Shown in pieces: positions 54,826 to 64,000 of a stretch of 64,000 nucleotides of DNA (position 1 is its first letter; each line of letters begins with the position of its first letter). The position numbers were made by a program, and so were the translations under genes. The stretch lies in NCBI RefSeq assembly GCF_000359745.1, contig NZ_AQHN01000027.1:1-64000 (forward strand). The letters are read 5' to 3'. A model generated the notes under the pieces. It did not search any database, was not told the origin of the DNA, and was given only the letters and a program-made list of their open reading frames with translations. The DNA comes from Rhizobium freirei PRF 81. Lineage in GTDB: Bacteria; Pseudomonadota; Alphaproteobacteria; Rhizobiales; Rhizobiaceae.

Positions 54826-55593
54826 GTGGACAGCTTACAGAAACGGGTCGTCATCGTCACCGGGGCAGGCATCGGTATCGGCCAGGCGACGGCGAAGGCA
54901 TTTGCAGCACTCGGCGACCATGTCGTCGTCACCGACATCCTCGAAAAGGAAGGCGAGCAGACCGTCCGCGACATTCTCATCGCCGGCGACTCGGCCGAGT
55001 TCCATCTCTACGACGTTCGCTCGACGGATGCCGCGAACAAGCTCGTAGCCAGTGTCGAGGCCCGCTTCGGCAAGATCGACGTCATCGTCGCCAATGCCGG
55101 CATCGCCCATCGCACGCCGCTCGACAAGCTCAGCGACGACAAATGGGACCTGACCATGGATGTCGATCTGAAGGGCATTTTCAAGCTGGCGCGTGCCGCC
55201 GTGCCTGGCATGCGCGCACGCAGATCCGGAAGCATTGTTGCACTCTCTTCGATCATGGGTGTCGCCTATGGATGGGACGAGCATGTCCATTATTCGGCGG
55301 CAAAATCGGGTGTTGTTGGGCTGGTGCGCGGGCTTGCCGTCGAACTGGCGAAGGACGGCATCAGGGTCAATGGCATCGCCCCTGGCTACATCCGCACCGC
55401 CCAGCTTCTTTCGGAAGAGAATTCGCTCGGTCCCGCAGGCGCGGAGAAGGCGGCCGAGTTCATTCCGATGGGCCGGCTTGGCGAGCCGGAAGACATCGCG
55501 GATGTGATCGCATTCCTCGCGTCCAAGGGCGCGAGATACATGACCGGCCAGGTTCTGGTCGTGGATGGCGGCCTCCTCGTGGGGCGGTACTGA
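54826..55593 (+). CDS. Short-chain dehydrogenase/reductase (SDR)
   Basis: A 255-residue classical SDR with VTGAGIGIGQATA, VANAGIAHRTP and the catalytic HYSAAKSGVVG. It starts at GTG, with GAAGGAGAC just upstream. It is similar to, but clearly distinct from, the SDR encoded before it, so the operon may contain two consecutive redox steps or stereo-specific partners. Confidence 0.9.
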   Translation: MDSLQKRVVIVTGAGIGIGQATAKAFAALGDHVVVTDILEKEGEQTVRDILIAGDSAEFHLYDVRSTDAANKLVASVEARFGKIDVIVANAGIAHRTPLDKLSDDKWDLTMDVDLKGIFKLARAAVPGMRARRSGSIVALSSIMGVAYGWDEHVHYSAAKSGVVGLVRGLAVELAKDGIRVNGIAPGYIRTAQLLSEENSLGPAGAEKAAEFIPMGRLGEPEDIADVIAFLASKGARYMTGQVLVVDGGLLVGRY

Positions 55594-55690
55594 TCGCCAT
55601 CGTTCCGGCAACGACCGGGCACTGGCGATACGGCAATGAAGCAGGCCCACCAAGGGCCAAGGGAACAGCAATCAGCACTGGAGAACAAAA

Positions 55691-56923
55691 ATGTCCAAAA
55701 TGGAAATGAACAGACGCTCTCTGTTGAAGCATTCCGCCGGCGTGATGGCGCTTGCAATCGGAGGCGGCACGCCCTTCCTGTCGTCGCGGCTGGCCTACGC
55801 GCAGGCCGCCGATCTCGCCAAGAAGCAGCTGCGCACCATCGGCCTCTCCGTCACCGTCCAGGAACGCATCCTTGCCGATTTCCGTAAGGCAAGCGGCGTT
55901 GGGCAGACCTCCGGCACGGCGGCGACCTTTCCCGACGCGCAGACCAAGATCCTGTCCGGCTCCAAGGACTATGATTGCTGGGAGATCATTGGCGAGCGCC
56001 TGCCGTCGATCGTCATGACCAACAATGTCGAGCCGGTGCCGGCCGCCTCTCTGAAGAACTGGGCCAATATCCGCGACACCTTCACGACGCCCTCCAACAA
56101 GTGGGAGCCGAAGCGGCAGATCGTCGGCCAGATCTGGGCCGATGACGCCAAGACTACGCTGAACATGGTGCCCGCGGTCTATAACTACGATTCCATCGGC
56201 TATAATCCGGACGTTCTATCCGCCGAGGAAGCCAATACCTGGTCGGCGATCTTCGATCCGAAGTTCAAGGGCAAGTCCGGCCTCAACACGGATCCGCTGA
56301 TCGCTTTCGGCCAGGCCATCATGGCCATGAACACGCTCGGGCTTTCGAACGTCAAGAATCCGGGTAACCCGAGCGCGGCCGAAATCGACGAAGCGGCGAA
56401 GTTCCTTGTTTCCAAGAAGAAGGACGGGCAGTTTCGTGCCCTATGGGGCGACTTCGGCGAGCTGGTGAACCTGATGGCATCGGGCGAGATGGTCGTTTGC
56501 GACGCGTGGCAGCCGGCCGTCATGGCGGTCAAGGCCCAGGGCAAGGCATGCAAATACGCCGTGCCGAAGGAAGGCTATCGCGGCTGGGCGATCGGCCCTT
56601 CGATGATATCAGGCACGCCGAACAAGGAAGCCGTGATCGCCTATGCCGATTATTGGCTGTCGGGCGAGCCGGGCATCACCGTTTCCGAACAGGGCTATTA
56701 TTCGCCCTCGACCAACATCGGGAAGGTCATGGTGCCGGACAAATATGCCTTCTGGTACGAGGGCAAGCCATGGGTCGGCGCCTCCGAGCGCGGCATCAAG
56801 GAAGGCGACCTGCGTGATGGCGGCTCACTGGCGGAGCGCGCCAAGAATGTCGCCTACTGGCACCAGTGGCCGGATGAATACGACCATCTCGTCCAGAAGT
56901 GGGATGAATTCCTCAATGCATGA
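55691..56923 (+). CDS. Spermidine/putrescine-type substrate-binding protein
   Basis: A 410-residue periplasmic binding protein with a twin-arginine-type leader (MNRRSLLKHSAGVMALAIGG) and a cleavage area near AYAQA. Its C-terminal half (GYYSPSTNIGKVM, YEGKPW) resembles PotD/PotF-like proteins. It is the obvious receptor for the permeases upstream. Confidence 0.9.
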   Translation: MSKMEMNRRSLLKHSAGVMALAIGGGTPFLSSRLAYAQAADLAKKQLRTIGLSVTVQERILADFRKASGVGQTSGTAATFPDAQTKILSGSKDYDCWEIIGERLPSIVMTNNVEPVPAASLKNWANIRDTFTTPSNKWEPKRQIVGQIWADDAKTTLNMVPAVYNYDSIGYNPDVLSAEEANTWSAIFDPKFKGKSGLNTDPLIAFGQAIMAMNTLGLSNVKNPGNPSAAEIDEAAKFLVSKKKDGQFRALWGDFGELVNLMASGEMVVCDAWQPAVMAVKAQGKACKYAVPKEGYRGWAIGPSMISGTPNKEAVIAYADYWLSGEPGITVSEQGYYSPSTNIGKVMVPDKYAFWYEGKPWVGASERGIKEGDLRDGGSLAERAKNVAYWHQWPDEYDHLVQKWDEFLNA

Positions 56924-57001
56924 TCCGGTGGCGTCCGCCACTCTTCCTCTGCACCGCAAGGAGGCGATGTCCGCCTCCTCCTCCACGCCCGGAGATCTCT
57001 C

Positions 57002-58105
57002 GTGACGTATGATTTGGAACTCATCGATGTCGGCAAGGTCTATGACAATGGCACGCCAGCCGTCATCGACTTCAATCTTTCGATCAGGAAGGGTGAGTTC
57101 ATCGCCTTCCTCGGCCCGTCGGGCTGCGGGAAGACGACGACGCTTCGCATGATCGCCGGCTTCGAAAGCATCTCCTCCGGCGACATGATGATCAAGGGCG
57201 AACGCATGAACGATGTCCGGCCGCAGAAGCGGCCGACATCGATGATCTTCCAGAACTATGCGCTGTTTCCGCATATGACCGTCCGGCGGAATGTCGGATA
57301 TGGCCTCGAGGTCAAGGGCATGGCGAAGGCCGAGCGTGAGGCGCGGGTCGATCGTATCCTCGCGACCCTTGGGCTGGAGGATATTGCCGAGCGCAAGCCG
57401 GACAAGCTCTCCGGCGGTCAGCGCCAGCGTATCGCGCTTGCCCGCGGCCTCGTGGTCGAACCCGATGTGCTGCTTCTCGACGAACCGCTTGGCGCACTCG
57501 ACGCCAATCTGCGCAAGGCGATCCAGAACGAGTTGAAGCTGCTGCAGAAGAAGCTCGGGGTGACCTTCGTCTTCGTCACGCATGCCCAGTCGGAAGCGCT
57601 GGCGCTGTCCGACCGCATCGTCGTGATGAACCAGGGCAGGGTGGAGCAGATCAGCCCGCCGCATCAGCTTTATACGCGTCCTGACACGCCATTTGTGGCG
57701 CAGTTCATCGGCCGAAATACCATCTTCGAAGGTGAGGTTGCCGGCACAAAGGCCGACAGCACATTTGTCTCGACATCGTTCGGCACTTTGTCGGGCTGCG
57801 CCAATGGCGGCCTTTCCAGTAAGGTCAATATCGTCATTCCGTCGGAGGCGATCGAGGTTCATGCGGCAGGCGGCACAGCGCGCGAAAATCTCGCCGGAGC
57901 CTTCGGCGGCAACGTGGTCGGCGCCCGCGTCGAGCGTTTCGATGTGGTCGGCCATATCTCGCAGATCGGCATCAGCCTGCCCGACGGGCGTGGATTGGCG
58001 CTGGAAGCGCATGTCGACAAGTACCGGCCCGGCGCCTTTCCGGTAGGCGCCGAGGTCATGCTTACCTGGGATCCGGCCGACGCGACCGTTATCCCAGCTC
58101 ACTGA
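57002..58105 (+). CDS. Second PotA-like ABC transporter ATPase
   Basis: A 367-residue ATPase with [19 protein letters not shown], signature [15 protein letters not shown] and Walker [13 protein letters not shown], then a TOBE domain. GTG 57002 with GGAGATC upstream. Two complete ATPases for one permease pair allow a heterodimer; alternatively one serves another importer. Confidence 0.92.
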   Translation: MTYDLELIDVGKVYDNGTPAVIDFNLSIRKGEFIAFLGPSGCGKTTTLRMIAGFESISSGDMMIKGERMNDVRPQKRPTSMIFQNYALFPHMTVRRNVGYGLEVKGMAKAEREARVDRILATLGLEDIAERKPDKLSGGQRQRIALARGLVVEPDVLLLDEPLGALDANLRKAIQNELKLLQKKLGVTFVFVTHAQSEALALSDRIVVMNQGRVEQISPPHQLYTRPDTPFVAQFIGRNTIFEGEVAGTKADSTFVSTSFGTLSGCANGGLSSKVNIVIPSEAIEVHAAGGTARENLAGAFGGNVVGARVERFDVVGHISQIGISLPDGRGLALEAHVDKYRPGAFPVGAEVMLTWDPADATVIPAH

Positions 58106-58139
58106 GATTACAGAAAACCCGATTGAAGGAGGCCATCCC

Positions 58140-59021
58140 ATGGCAAAGGAAATCTTGTGCAGTTTTGGTGTCGACGTCGATGCCGTAGCCGGCTGGCTCG
58201 GCTCTTATGGTGGTGAGGATTCTCCCGATGATATCTCAAGAGGCCTCTTCGCCGGCGAAGTCGGCAGCCTGCGGCTGGTGAAGCTCTTCGAACGTTTCGG
58301 CATCAAGACGACATGGTTCATTCCCGGCCACTCGATCGAAACCTTCCCGGAGCAGATGCAGGCGGTGGCCGATGCCGGCCATGAAATCGGCATCCACGGC
58401 TACAGCCACGAAAATCCGATCGCCATGACACGCGAGCAGGAGACGGAAATTCTCGACAAGTGCATCGAGCTGGTCACCAAGCTTTCCGGCAAGCGTCCGA
58501 CCGGCTATGTCGCGCCGTGGTGGGAATTCTCCAAGGTGACGAACGAGCTGCTTCTGGAGCGCGGCATCAAGTACGATCACTCGCTGATGCACAATGACTT
58601 CACGCCCTATTATGTGCGCGTCGGCGATAGCTGGACGAAGATAGACTATTCCCGCAAGCCGTCGGAATGGATGGTGCCGCTGAAGCGCGGCCAGGAAACC
58701 GATCTGATCGAAATCCCGGCATCCTGGTATCTCGATGACCTCCCGCCGATGATGTTCATCAAGAAATCGCCGAACAGCCACGGCTTCGTCAATCCGCATC
58801 ACATCGAACAAATGTGGCGTGATCAGTTCGACTGGGTCTATCGCGAGATGGATTATGCTGTGTTCCCGATCACCATCCATCCTGATGTCGCCGGCCGGCC
58901 ACAGGTGCTGATGATGCTCGAGCGGCTTTACGCGCACATGATCAAGCATCCGGGCGTAAAGTTCGTGACGATGAACGAGATCGCCGACGATTTCGCGGCG
59001 CGCTTTCCGCGTAAGAAATAG
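58140..59021 (+). CDS. Polysaccharide deacetylase-family hydrolase, cyclic imidase-like
   Basis: The 293-residue NodB-fold metallohydrolase has the metal Asp in [13 protein letters not shown] and the metal His pair in [15 protein letters not shown]. Its length and the lack of a signal peptide fit the cytosolic imidase/cyclic-imide hydrolase branch rather than secreted chitin or peptidoglycan deacetylases. It would open a cyclic imide such as succinimide to a half-amide, which the amidase at 61696 could then cut. AAGGAGG precedes the ATG. Confidence 0.88.
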   Translation: MAKEILCSFGVDVDAVAGWLGSYGGEDSPDDISRGLFAGEVGSLRLVKLFERFGIKTTWFIPGHSIETFPEQMQAVADAGHEIGIHGYSHENPIAMTREQETEILDKCIELVTKLSGKRPTGYVAPWWEFSKVTNELLLERGIKYDHSLMHNDFTPYYVRVGDSWTKIDYSRKPSEWMVPLKRGQETDLIEIPASWYLDDLPPMMFIKKSPNSHGFVNPHHIEQMWRDQFDWVYREMDYAVFPITIHPDVAGRPQVLMMLERLYAHMIKHPGVKFVTMNEIADDFAARFPRKK

Positions 59022-59066
59022 CCGGCTAGGCTGAACAACCGAGTGCATCTCAAGGAGGCGATTGCC

Positions 59067-59399
59067 ATGTGTTCACTGTGCGGCGTGCTCGGCGGCAATG
59101 AGCACTGGACCGATGCTGCGGCGCGGCCAGGCGTGTTCACGCGCAACCGCGCCAGCTTTGACCGGCGGCGCGAGCGTGCCGAGCGCGTGCGGGCCGCCAA
59201 CGAGATGCTTTCGGGCTTCGGCCTTGTCCTCTCCGATTGGCAGGGCGCGTCCTTCGTGCTGTCGACGAAAACGGGCAGGAGCGAGATCATCGAGGATCTC
59301 GGTCATCTCTGGCCGGCAGCCGAAAGGCTCGTCGGCCGGCCTTGCGACCCGCTCGACCTTGCCTTCGTCATAAGGATGGAGGCAAGGCATGTCGATTGA
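59067..59399 (+). CDS. Small CxxC protein of unknown function
   Basis: The 110-residue protein starts MCSLCGVLGGNEHW; the CxxC could bind zinc. The middle is Arg-rich and predicted helical (RRRERAERVRAANEML), and the last third is mixed. It overlaps the CobW-type gene by 11 bases. Its constant pairing with CobW and the imidase would suggest a role in metal supply to the hydrolase. No known family was recognised. Confidence 0.75.
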   Translation: MCSLCGVLGGNEHWTDAAARPGVFTRNRASFDRRRERAERVRAANEMLSGFGLVLSDWQGASFVLSTKTGRSEIIEDLGHLWPAAERLVGRPCDPLDLAFVIRMEARHVD

Positions 59400-60444
59400 G
59401 GCCAGCGGCTTTCTGCCGATCAACCTGCTGACGGGCTTCCTCGGCTCCGGCAAGACGACGCTGCTCAAGCGCATCCTGGCCGATCCGGCCTTTGCCGATA
59501 CCGCCGTACTTATCAACGAGTTCGGCGAGATCGGGCTCGATCACGATCTCGTCGAAAGCGTCGAGGGCGAGATGGTGCTGCTACGCTCCGGATGCGTCTG
59601 CTGCACCGTACGAGGCGAACTTGCCACCGCGCTCAAGGAGCTTTACTCCCGCCGCGAGCGCGGCCTGCTGCCGCCGTTCCGGCGTGTGATCATCGAAAGC
59701 ACGGGGCTTGCCGATCCATTCCCGGTGCTGTCGACCATCAAGGCCGATCCGGTGCTTCGGCACCACTTCTGCGCCGGCAATGTGATCACGACGGTCGATG
59801 CGGTGAACGGGCTGCGACAGCTCGACACCTATATCGAATCCAACAGGCAGGCAGCGGTCGCGGACCGGTTGATCGTAACAAAGACCGATCTTCAGGCGGA
59901 TGGTGATGGAGACGACCTTCAGGCTCGCCTTCGAGTGCTCAATCCCGATGCCGCCATCCTGATCGCAGCCGATCCTGATCTCGATCTATCCTCGCTGGTC
60001 GCGGTCCAGAGCAACGTATCGCCCAGCAGCAGCCTGTCGCAGAGCGGCTTTTACTGTGAGGAGCCGGTGCAACTCGTCGCCTCGGATGGCGCGCCGCATC
60101 AGGCCGCCATTTCGTCGATTTCGCTCAGCATCGACAGGCCTGTCGACTGGACGGCTTTCGGTCTCTGGCTGACCATGCTGCTCAATCGGCATGGGGAGCG
60201 CGTGCTGCGCGTGAAAGGTATCCTCAATCTCAGCGGCGAGGAGCGTCCCGTGGCGGTTCACGGCGTCCAGCATCTGGTACACATGCCGGTGCATATGGAT
60301 GGCTGGCCTTCGGACGATCGCACCTCGCGCCTGGTCTTCATCCTGGACGGGCTCGACAGCGCTCTATTGAAACGCTCCTTCGAAGCCTTCACACTGGCGC
60401 GCGTGCCCCCAGCTGCATCTTGCCCGATCGCTGCGGCACGATGA
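59389..60444 (+). CDS. CobW-family GTPase, putative metallochaperone
   Basis: The 351-residue G3E GTPase has Walker A LTGFLGSGKTTLLKRIL, then NEFGEIGLDH, the metal-binding SGCVCCTV, IESTGLADPF and the guanine motif VTKTDL, followed by a CobW C-terminal domain. Members of this group insert metal ions into enzymes. Next to the NodB-fold hydrolase it may load that enzyme with Zn, which is inference. GGAGG lies upstream of ATG 59389. Confidence 0.9.
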   Translation: MSIEASGFLPINLLTGFLGSGKTTLLKRILADPAFADTAVLINEFGEIGLDHDLVESVEGEMVLLRSGCVCCTVRGELATALKELYSRRERGLLPPFRRVIIESTGLADPFPVLSTIKADPVLRHHFCAGNVITTVDAVNGLRQLDTYIESNRQAAVADRLIVTKTDLQADGDGDDLQARLRVLNPDAAILIAADPDLDLSSLVAVQSNVSPSSSLSQSGFYCEEPVQLVASDGAPHQAAISSISLSIDRPVDWTAFGLWLTMLLNRHGERVLRVKGILNLSGEERPVAVHGVQHLVHMPVHMDGWPSDDRTSRLVFILDGLDSALLKRSFEAFTLARVPPAASCPIAAAR

Positions 60445-60460
60445 GACAACCGGTATTCCT

Positions 60461-61678
60461 ATGAACAAGCATGAATCCGTCGCCAAAAGCCTGTCTGCTC
60501 CCGCTTTGCATCTGAAGGGCCGGCCGCGCCTGCGCGTTCTCGGCACTGCAATCTCGCTGCTGGAGGAGTTGCGCCTGCGCGCGCAGGACGATCTCGGCAT
60601 TGACGTGACCTTCGACAACAACGATTTCCTGACGACCCAGTACAAGGCGGCTCGCGAGCCGGAAACCTACGATATCTACGACCAGTGCTTCCACAATCTC
60701 GATATCGTCTGGCATTGGCGCGCGATCCAGCCCGTCGACACCCAACGCATCGTGCTTTGGGATGAGGTGAACGATCTCACCAAGACCGGCCATATCGGCC
60801 CCAACCCCCGAATGGGGCTTGGCGACGTGCCGGCGAAAAAGCTCTTCGTGCAGCCGAACCTCGCCTTGGGCGATACGCCGTCACGATTGATCTCGATGCT
60901 GCCGACCACGCACAATTTCGACAGTTTCGCCTATCGGACGGATCTCGCGCCAAATGGCGTCGGCATGCATTCCTGGGGCGCGCTTTTCGACGAGCGCTGG
61001 GCGGGAAGGGTGGCGCTGGTGGACGAGCCCGCCATCGGCATCTTCGACGCGGCGCTGGCCGCGCAGGCCGCCGGCCTTATGGCGTTCGACGATATCGGCA
61101 ATATGTCCATTCAGGAGATCGACCAGCTGATCGACCTCCTCGAGGAGCGCAAGAAGGTTGGCTTTTTCAGAGATTTCTGGAGGACCGCCGAGGATGCGGC
61201 GCGGCTGATGATCGCCGGCGAGACCAGCGTGCAGAGCATGTGGTCGCCCGGCATCGGTATCCTGAATTCCAGGGGCGCTCCGGTCGAGCAGGCCGTGCCT
61301 GCCGAAGGTTACCGCGCCTGGCATGGCGGTCTGTGCCTTTCGAAACACTTGAGCGGCCGCCTGCTCGACGTCGCCTACGACTATCTGAACTGGTGGATAT
61401 CGGGCTGGCCTGGCGCCGTCGTCGCGCGGCAGGGCTATTATATTTCGACGCCGCAGCGCTCCCGCCAGTTCATGACGCAGGCGGAATGGGACTATTGGTA
61501 TGAAGGCGCCGCCGCGGCCCAAGACCTGCCCGGCCCCGACGGTCAGACCCGGATCAGAAAGGGGTCTGTACGCAGCGGCGGATCCTATTGGCAGCGCGCC
61601 AATTGCATTGCCGTTTGGAATACGACAATGGATGAGCACAATTATCTCGTGCGCCGCTGGATGCAGCTGGTCGGCTGA
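60461..61678 (+). CDS. Substrate-binding protein-like, no signal peptide
   Basis: The 405-residue protein resembles the binding protein at 55691 (GYYISTPQRS, WDYWYEGAAAA). Its N-terminus, MNKHESVAKSLSAPALHLKG, has no hydrophobic leader. It may be cytosolic, or the true start may differ. The ATG lacks a strong ribosome binding site. It could be an intracellular sensor or a degenerate copy. Confidence 0.78.
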   Translation: MNKHESVAKSLSAPALHLKGRPRLRVLGTAISLLEELRLRAQDDLGIDVTFDNNDFLTTQYKAAREPETYDIYDQCFHNLDIVWHWRAIQPVDTQRIVLWDEVNDLTKTGHIGPNPRMGLGDVPAKKLFVQPNLALGDTPSRLISMLPTTHNFDSFAYRTDLAPNGVGMHSWGALFDERWAGRVALVDEPAIGIFDAALAAQAAGLMAFDDIGNMSIQEIDQLIDLLEERKKVGFFRDFWRTAEDAARLMIAGETSVQSMWSPGIGILNSRGAPVEQAVPAEGYRAWHGGLCLSKHLSGRLLDVAYDYLNWWISGWPGAVVARQGYYISTPQRSRQFMTQAEWDYWYEGAAAAQDLPGPDGQTRIRKGSVRSGGSYWQRANCIAVWNTTMDEHNYLVRRWMQLVG

Positions 61679-61695
61679 AAAGGAGAGCAGAGCCT

Positions 61696-63066
61696 ATGGC
61701 ACAGACACATCTCGGCAAGTCGATCGCGCAACTGTCGGTTCTGATCCAGTCAGGCAGCCTCGACCCGGTCGCGCTGGTCGAGGAGAGCCTGGATGCGATC
61801 CGTAGCCATCAGGATCAGGCGATTTTCACGCGGCTGCTGGAGACGCGAGCCAAAGAAGAAGCAACCGCCTCTTCGAAGCGGCTGCGGGAAGGGCGTTCCC
61901 GAGGGCTGCTGGATGGCATTCCCGTCGCCTGGAAGGATCTGTTTGCGATCGCCGGCCTGCCGACGACGGCCGGATCCATCGTGCTTGCGGATGCCGAGCC
62001 CGCAAGCGAGGATGCCGATGTCGTCAAGGCGCTGCACGCGGCGGGCATGATCGCCGTCGGCCGGGTGAATATGAGCGAGTTCGCCTTTTCCGGCCTCGGC
62101 CTCAATCCGCATTACGGCACGCCGCTCAATCCGCTGGCCACGGATGTCGCGCGCATTCCGGGCGGGTCGTCTTCCGGCTCCGCCGTCGCGGTTGCGGCAG
62201 GCCTCGTGCCGGTCTCGATCGGCACCGATACCGGCGGTTCGGTGCGCATCCCCTCAGCCTTCAACGGCCTTGTCGGCTATAAGGCGAGCCGTGGCCGCTA
62301 TAGCATGGCCGGGGTCTTTCCGCTGGCGACCAGTCTCGACTCGCTCGGTCCCCTGTGCCGCAGCGTCCAGGATGCGATCTGGGTCGATGCCGCGATGCGC
62401 GGCCGTTTCGCTCCCGAGGTCGAGCGCGCCGAACCCGGCGGGCTTTCCATCGTGGTGCCGACGAATGTCGTCATGGACGATGCCGAGAACGGTGTCCTTG
62501 CGGCCTTTGAGGCGACACTCGCCCGGCTAAGCGGGGCCGGCGTCAAGATACGGCATGCCGCCTTTCCGGCCTTCGACCGGCTCTTTCAGGTGATGGCGGA
62601 GCACGGGTCGCTCGTCACTGCGGAGGCCTTTGCGCTGCATCACCGCCGTCTGGCGGGGCCTGAGGCCGAAGCCATGGATCGGCGTGTCGTCGCGCGGACG
62701 CGCCTTGGCGAGAAAATCACTTTGGTCGGCTATCTGGAAACGCTCAAGGTGCGCGAGCAATTGATCAAGGAGGTTGCCGCGACGCTCGGACCCAACGAGT
62801 TTATCGCGTATCCGACGGTCGCACACGTGGCGCCCGCACTCGCGCCGCTGGAGGCCGACGACGAGTTGTTCGTGAAGATCAATGGCAGAACGCTGCGGAA
62901 CACAGCGATCGGCAATTTCCTCGATTGGTGCGGCGTGACCCTACCTGCCGGCACGGCCGAAGCCGGCATGCCGGTCGGTTTCCTGCTGTCGGCTCTAAAA
63001 AACCATGACGAACGGCTGTTGGGTGCAGCGCTGGCACTCGAAGAGACCGCCGCCAAAGACCCATAA
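61696..63066 (+). CDS. Amidase (amidase signature family)
   Basis: The 456-residue amidase has the catalytic Lys in PVAWKDLFAIAGLPTTAG and the Ser-rich signature GGSSSGSAVAVAAG followed by GTDTGGSVRIPSAF. AAGGAGAG precedes the ATG. It closes the operon and would hydrolyse a linear amide, perhaps the half-amide produced by the imidase-like hydrolase. Confidence 0.92.
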   Translation: MAQTHLGKSIAQLSVLIQSGSLDPVALVEESLDAIRSHQDQAIFTRLLETRAKEEATASSKRLREGRSRGLLDGIPVAWKDLFAIAGLPTTAGSIVLADAEPASEDADVVKALHAAGMIAVGRVNMSEFAFSGLGLNPHYGTPLNPLATDVARIPGGSSSGSAVAVAAGLVPVSIGTDTGGSVRIPSAFNGLVGYKASRGRYSMAGVFPLATSLDSLGPLCRSVQDAIWVDAAMRGRFAPEVERAEPGGLSIVVPTNVVMDDAENGVLAAFEATLARLSGAGVKIRHAAFPAFDRLFQVMAEHGSLVTAEAFALHHRRLAGPEAEAMDRRVVARTRLGEKITLVGYLETLKVREQLIKEVAATLGPNEFIAYPTVAHVAPALAPLEADDELFVKINGRTLRNTAIGNFLDWCGVTLPAGTAEAGMPVGFLLSALKNHDERLLGAALALEETAAKDP

Positions 63067-63269
63067 CTCCCTTACCCCTGCCTTTCGCCGACAGCGCCCG
63101 GATGATGGCGTCAGCTTGTCAGCAAGGCCAACGATCACAGGGATGCATGGCTAGTGGGCGAGCATTCGTCCGAGCCATGATCCATAGATATTTAATCGTC
63201 ATCGGCTCGTTGCCGGCGTGCCACGCGAAGAACAGCAGTCCGGGTTATGATAGATGGTTGCGTCCGTGG

Positions 63270-64000
63270 TCAGGCTTCCTTCGGCTTCTCAAGTTTGGAG
63301 GCGGATACGGAGCGCACGGCGGAACCGTGCTCGTACCAACCCTTGCTGCGATTGACGATCCAGACCACCGACAGCATCACCGGCACTTCGATGAGCACGC
63401 CGACGACGGTGGCAAGCGCTGCCCCGGAATTGAAGCCGAACAGGCTGATGGCAGCGGCGACGGCGAGCTCGAAGAAGTTCGACGCGCCGATGAGGGCCGA
63501 TGGTCCGGCGACGCAATGTTCCTCGCCGCTTGCCCGGTTCAGCAGATAGGCCAGCCCGGAATTGAAGTAGACCTGGATCAGGATCGGCACGGCCAAGAGC
63601 CCGATCACGGCCGGCTGCGCGATGATCTGCTCGCCTTGGAAGCCGAACAGCAGGATCAGGGTGGCGAGCAGAGCCAGAAGCGACAGCGGCTGCAGGGTTT
63701 TCAGGAGGCGCACGAGTGGCGCCGCCGATCCGCCAGCAAGCCGGCTGCGTCGCAGAAGCTGCGCCGCGATAACCGGTAGAACGATGTAGAGGACCACGGA
63801 GATCATCAACGTATCCCACGGCACAGCGATCGCCGAAAGCCCAAGGAGGAGACCGACGATCGGTGCGAAGGCGGCGATCATGATCGCGTCGTTGAGCGCC
63901 ACTTGCGACAGCGTGAAGTGCGGTTCACCTTTCGTCAGGTTCGACCAGACGAAGACCATGGCGGTGCAGGGAGCCGCGGCCAGGATGATCAGGCCGGCTA
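63270..64000 (-). CDS. acr3: ACR3-family arsenite efflux permease (partial)
   Basis: The gene runs off the right edge of the window. The visible 240 or so C-terminal residues include the ACR3 motif APCTAMVFVWSNLTKG and multiple membrane segments ending KLEKPKEA. ACR3 proteins export arsenite. An ars operon is expected to the right. It is convergent with the amidase gene, with about 200 bases of no recognised content between. Confidence 0.9.
   Translation of the reverse strand, partial: AGLIILAAAPCTAMVFVWSNLTKGEPHFTLSQVALNDAIMIAAFAPIVGLLLGLSAIAVPWDTLMISVVLYIVLPVIAAQLLRRSRLAGGSAAPLVRLLKTLQPLSLLALLATLILLFGFQGEQIIAQPAVIGLLAVPILIQVYFNSGLAYLLNRASGEEHCVAGPSALIGASNFFELAVAAAISLFGFNSGAALATVVGVLIEVPVMLSVVWIVNRSKGWYEHGSAVRSVSASKLEKPKEA

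Noticed and set aside
1..64000. tRNA, rRNA, CRISPR array or replication origin
   Set aside because: No cloverleaf-like or rRNA-like sequence, regularly spaced repeats or rep genes were noticed, within the limits of reading by eye.

Overview
The window looks like accessory DNA from a Rhizobium/Agrobacterium-type alphaproteobacterium. It is GC-rich, densely packed with catabolic operons and ABC importers, and carries a YcaO/TfuA pair of the kind first known from rhizobial trifolitoxin. Overlapping ATGA junctions are common, and the regulators belong to the LacI, LysR, GntR, Lrp and LuxR families. No rRNA, tRNA, CRISPR array or replication gene was seen, so the replicon cannot be fixed; a megaplasmid or chromid would fit. 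These statements come from reading protein motifs by eye, with no database search.

Layout. (1) 1-1475: the start of an exported protein gene, divergent from a LacI-type regulator with palindromic operators. (2) 2101-9546: a possible secretion island with an IS3-family remnant, a type I secretion pair (membrane fusion protein and ABC exporter with an altered signature motif), two related glycine-rich proteins on opposite strands, and a LuxR/NarL-type regulator with a degenerate receiver. (3) 9705-20274: an ABC-ATPase relic, then hydantoinase/oxoprolinase HyuA-HyuB joined to ferredoxin and FAD subunits resembling opine oxidase/HcnAB, two DadA-like oxidases (10150 and 18241) that could supply the third subunit, a LysR and an Lrp regulator. 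(4) 20362-31058: a dipeptide-type ABC importer, two type II haloacid dehalogenase-like proteins, a class III aminotransferase, a GNAT protein and a PuuB-like FAD oxidase. (5) 31144-38905: two aldehyde dehydrogenases, a tartrate/malate-type dehydrogenase, a cupin, a GhrA-like reductase, an ArgE-like deacylase and a second GNAT protein. Regions 4 and 5 together suggest uptake and oxidation of an amine, acylated amino acid or polyamine-like compound through semialdehydes.

(6) 39012-44061 is the most unusual part: XRE regulator, SARP/TolB-like/TPR regulator, 72-residue peptide, YcaO cyclodehydratase, TfuA, then two more small ORFs. This looks like an uncharacterised RiPP (ribosomally made, post-translationally modified peptide) locus. 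(7) 44144-50651: a LysR regulator divergent from pxpA-accB-accC-pxpB-pxpC, a 5-oxoprolinase-type operon with its own biotin carboxylase and carrier, followed by a convergent GntR-family regulator with two winged-helix domains. (8) 51203-63066: a long operon with a spermidine/putrescine-type ABC importer (two ATPases, two permeases, two substrate-binding-like proteins), two short-chain dehydrogenases, a cyclic-imidase-like polysaccharide deacetylase, a small CxxC protein, a CobW-type GTPase and an amidase. It probably imports and hydrolyses a cyclic imide or amide. (9) 63270-64000: part of an ACR3 arsenite efflux gene.
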